This document shows, piece after piece, positions 6,150-7,420 of a stretch of DNA of 7,420 nt. This DNA comes from Litorimonas sp964435725. GTDB lineage: Bacteria > Pseudomonadota > Alphaproteobacteria > Caulobacterales > Maricaulaceae. Every line of letters starts with the position of its first letter. Position 1 is the first letter of the stretch. The translations under genes and the position numbers were made by a program. The notes under the pieces were generated by a model. That model saw only the letters and a program-made list of their open reading frames with translations, was not told where the DNA came from and did no database searches. Location of the stretch: the NCBI GenBank assembly GCA_964435725.1, contig CAYTAJ010000100.1:1-7420 (forward strand). The letters are read 5' to 3'.

Positions 6150-6938
6150 CTAATCTTCGTTTGAAACCAATGAGAGATTGGTCACGTTATTTTGGTTTTG
6201 TTGTTTGATGATACCGAGGCGAGTCGCCACTTCGGTGTAAGCTTCGGTGACATCGCCCAGATCACGCCGGAAACGGTCTTTATCGAGTTTCTTATTGGTT
6301 TCACGATCCCAGAGACGGCAACTATCTGGGCTGATTTCATCAGCAAGCACGACCTGATGGCCGACGATGCCGTTTTCATTAGAGACGGGGAGGCGCCCAA
6401 ACTCAATTTTGAAGTCAATCAAATTGATGCCAATGCCGCCAAACATACCTTGAAGATAATCATTGATACGAAGGGTCATCGCAATCATTTCATCAAGCTC
6501 TGAGGCCGTTGCCCAACCAAATGCGTGGATATGTTCCTCGGCGATTAAGGGGTCACCAAGATCATCTCTTTTAAGGCAGAACTCTACAATAGAGCGGGGG
6601 AGTTTTTCACCCTCTTCAATCCCTAGGCGTTTGGACATAGTGCCAGCCGCGACATTACGACAAATTACCTCGAGCGGAATAATCTCAACTTTCTTGATAA
6701 GTTGTTCACGCATGTTCAAGCGTTTGATGAAATGCGTTGGAATACCAATTTCGCCAAGACGCAACATAACGAACTCGCTGATACGGTTGTTGAGCACGCC
6801 TTTACCGTCCAAAATGGCTTTCTTCTCAGCATTAAAGGCTGTTGCGTCATCTTTGAAATATTGGACAAGCGTGCCGGGTTCAGGTCCTTCATAAAGGATT
6901 TTGGCTTTGCCTTCGTATATTTGTTTGCGGCGGCTCAT
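6150..6938 (-). CDS. purC: SAICAR synthase PurC
   Basis: PurC joins CAIR and aspartate with ATP to give SAICAR, a later step of de novo purine synthesis. The 262-residue product is slightly longer than the usual 235-255. Motifs in order are KQIYEGKAKILY (5-16, phosphate-binding start), the IIPLEVICRNVAAGTMSKR segment (86-104), the signature LIDFKIEFGR (173-182) and LADEISPDSCRLWD (198-211). The extra length is a polar, Gln/Asn-rich tail (about 244-262, starting IKQQNQNN) of unknown importance. The start is supported by a good ribosome site, GGAGAG (6949-6944), 5 nt before the ATG. It is the first gene of the minus-strand operon and is transcribed divergently from the zeta-subunit gene; no convincing -35/-10 pair for it could be fixed in the 180-bp gap. 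Confidence 0.98.
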   Translation of the reverse strand: MSRRKQIYEGKAKILYEGPEPGTLVQYFKDDATAFNAEKKAILDGKGVLNNRISEFVMLRLGEIGIPTHFIKRLNMREQLIKKVEIIPLEVICRNVAAGTMSKRLGIEEGEKLPRSIVEFCLKRDDLGDPLIAEEHIHAFGWATASELDEMIAMTLRINDYLQGMFGGIGINLIDFKIEFGRLPVSNENGIVGHQVVLADEISPDSCRLWDRETNKKLDKDRFRRDLGDVTEAYTEVATRLGIIKQQNQNNVTNLSLVSNED

Positions 6939-7009
6939 TGAGGCTCTCCGAATGGCGCGAATTAGCCAGGATACCGACTCAACACGCTTAAAGCCGCGTC
7001 TTAGACGTA

Positions 7010-7036
7010 AGGCAGCAAAACCGCAATGAGCTGCCT
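7010..7036. promoter_or_regulatory. Dyad in the purC/zeta intergenic region, possible operator
   Basis: AGGCAGC (7010-7016) and GCTGCCT (7030-7036) are perfect inverted 7-mers with 13 bp between them, so the half-site centres are 20 bp apart, about two helical turns. This suits a dimeric DNA-binding protein, or a hairpin in a long purC leader. A smaller dyad, CGTC-TTA-GACG, lies next to it (6997-7007). They sit 59-98 bp upstream of purC and 82-122 bp upstream of the zeta gene. No known purine regulator site was recognised in them. Confidence 0.3.
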
Positions 7037-7061
7037 GTGATAATTATGGGGATTTTCCATC

Positions 7062-7089
7062 TTGAAACCCTTTAATCGCATACATAAAT
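7062..7089 (+). promoter_or_regulatory. Weak candidate promoter for the zeta-subunit gene
   Basis: TTGAAA (7062-7067) is followed 16 bp later by ATAAAT (7084-7089). The -35 is good and the -10 is poor. Transcription would start near 7096, about 23 nt before the ATG and ahead of the ribosome site AGGAA (7109-7113). Confidence 0.25.
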
Positions 7090-7118
7090 GAAGAGAAAGA
7101 AACTTTATAGGAATTACC

Positions 7119-7420
7119 ATGTCAGTCTTTGATGATCGCGAAAATGCACAAGAAGCAAAATTCGTAATGGATGCGGCAAAAGAGTTTAAAGTCGCAGCCA
7201 AGCGGAACAAAGCTTTGGGCCTTTGGGCTGCGGAAATTATGGGACGTCCGGATGGTGAAAAATACGCTTTAGAAGTCATTGCGTCGGACATGGAAGAGGC
7301 GGGTGATGAAGACGTTTTCCGCAAATTACGAGGTGATCTAGACGCAGCCGGCGCAGAAATTTCTGATGCGGCCATTCGTGAAAAGATGGCAGAGTGCCTC
7401 AAAAAGGCGCGTCAAGAAAT
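7119..7420 (+). CDS. F1Fo-ATP synthase inhibitory zeta subunit (DUF1476), 3' end cut by the window
   Basis: The first 100 codons are present and still open at the edge; family members are about 105-110 residues, so only a few codons are missing. In alphaproteobacteria such as Paracoccus this four-helix protein binds the F1 sector and, through its N-terminal segment, blocks ATP hydrolysis. Recognisable segments are the N-terminal FDDRENAQEAKF (4-15), RNKALGLWAAEIMG (29-42) and AGDEDVFRKLRGDLDAAG (61-78). It is highly charged, with no membrane segment. AGGAA (7109-7113) lies 5 nt before the ATG, a good ribosome site. The gene is transcribed away from purC. The frame is shown by direct translation; the assignment is by family resemblance. 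Confidence 0.9.
   Translation, partial: MSVFDDRENAQEAKFVMDAAKEFKVAAKRNKALGLWAAEIMGRPDGEKYALEVIASDMEEAGDEDVFRKLRGDLDAAGAEISDAAIREKMAECLKKARQE

Noticed and set aside
6463..6894. 143-codon + strand frame inside purC
   Set aside because: It is antisense to conserved PurC motifs (Ser/Ile-rich shadow).
7001..7402. 133-codon minus-strand frame at the right end
   Set aside because: It is antisense to the clearly recognisable zeta-subunit gene and to the intergenic dyad; Ser/Ala-rich shadow composition.

Overview
The window looks like ordinary chromosome of a moderate-GC alphaproteobacterium, most likely a marine, Caulobacter-like lineage such as the Hyphomonadaceae/Maricaulales. The lineage is inferred. 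It rests on an S4 ribosomal protein of the alphaproteobacterial type, an F1-ATPase zeta-subunit (DUF1476) gene, which is a family essentially limited to alphaproteobacteria, the purC-purS-purQ-purL-bolA-grxD gene order, and a perfect CtrA-type TTAA-N7-TTAA motif.

Left end (1-970, + strand): a hypothetical protein frame enters from the left edge. Its last 45 or so codons run through palindromic, non-coding-looking DNA, followed by a gene-free, repeat-rich stretch with a plausible promoter and a hairpin just ahead of rpsD. rpsD (971-1588) encodes ribosomal protein S4 and ends at a strong, probably bidirectional terminator (1607-1642).

Middle and right (1666-6938, - strand): read in transcription order from the right, purC, purS, purQ, purL and bolA are tightly packed (gaps of 8, 4, -1 and 11 nt). 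grxD follows after 93 nt, and an unrecognised single-pass membrane protein after a further 103 nt. The run then converges on the rpsD terminator. PurS, PurQ and PurL together form the three-subunit FGAM synthase, and PurC acts later in the same de novo purine pathway. BolA and the CGFS monothiol glutaredoxin are known partners in [2Fe-2S] cluster handling and form a second functional pair at the end of the operon. The CtrA-like motif lies between grxD and the membrane protein gene, so the last gene may have its own cell-cycle-linked promoter.

Right edge (7119-7420, + strand): a divergently transcribed gene for the inhibitory zeta subunit of the F1Fo-ATP synthase, cut by the window end. The 180 bp between it and purC contains a 7-bp dyad with two-helical-turn spacing.

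No mobile element, CRISPR array, tRNA or defence system is visible. Most of the window is housekeeping. The parts worth a second look are the palindromes in and after the first gene, the CtrA-like site with its uncharacterised membrane protein, the rpsD leader hairpin, and the shared purC/zeta control region.
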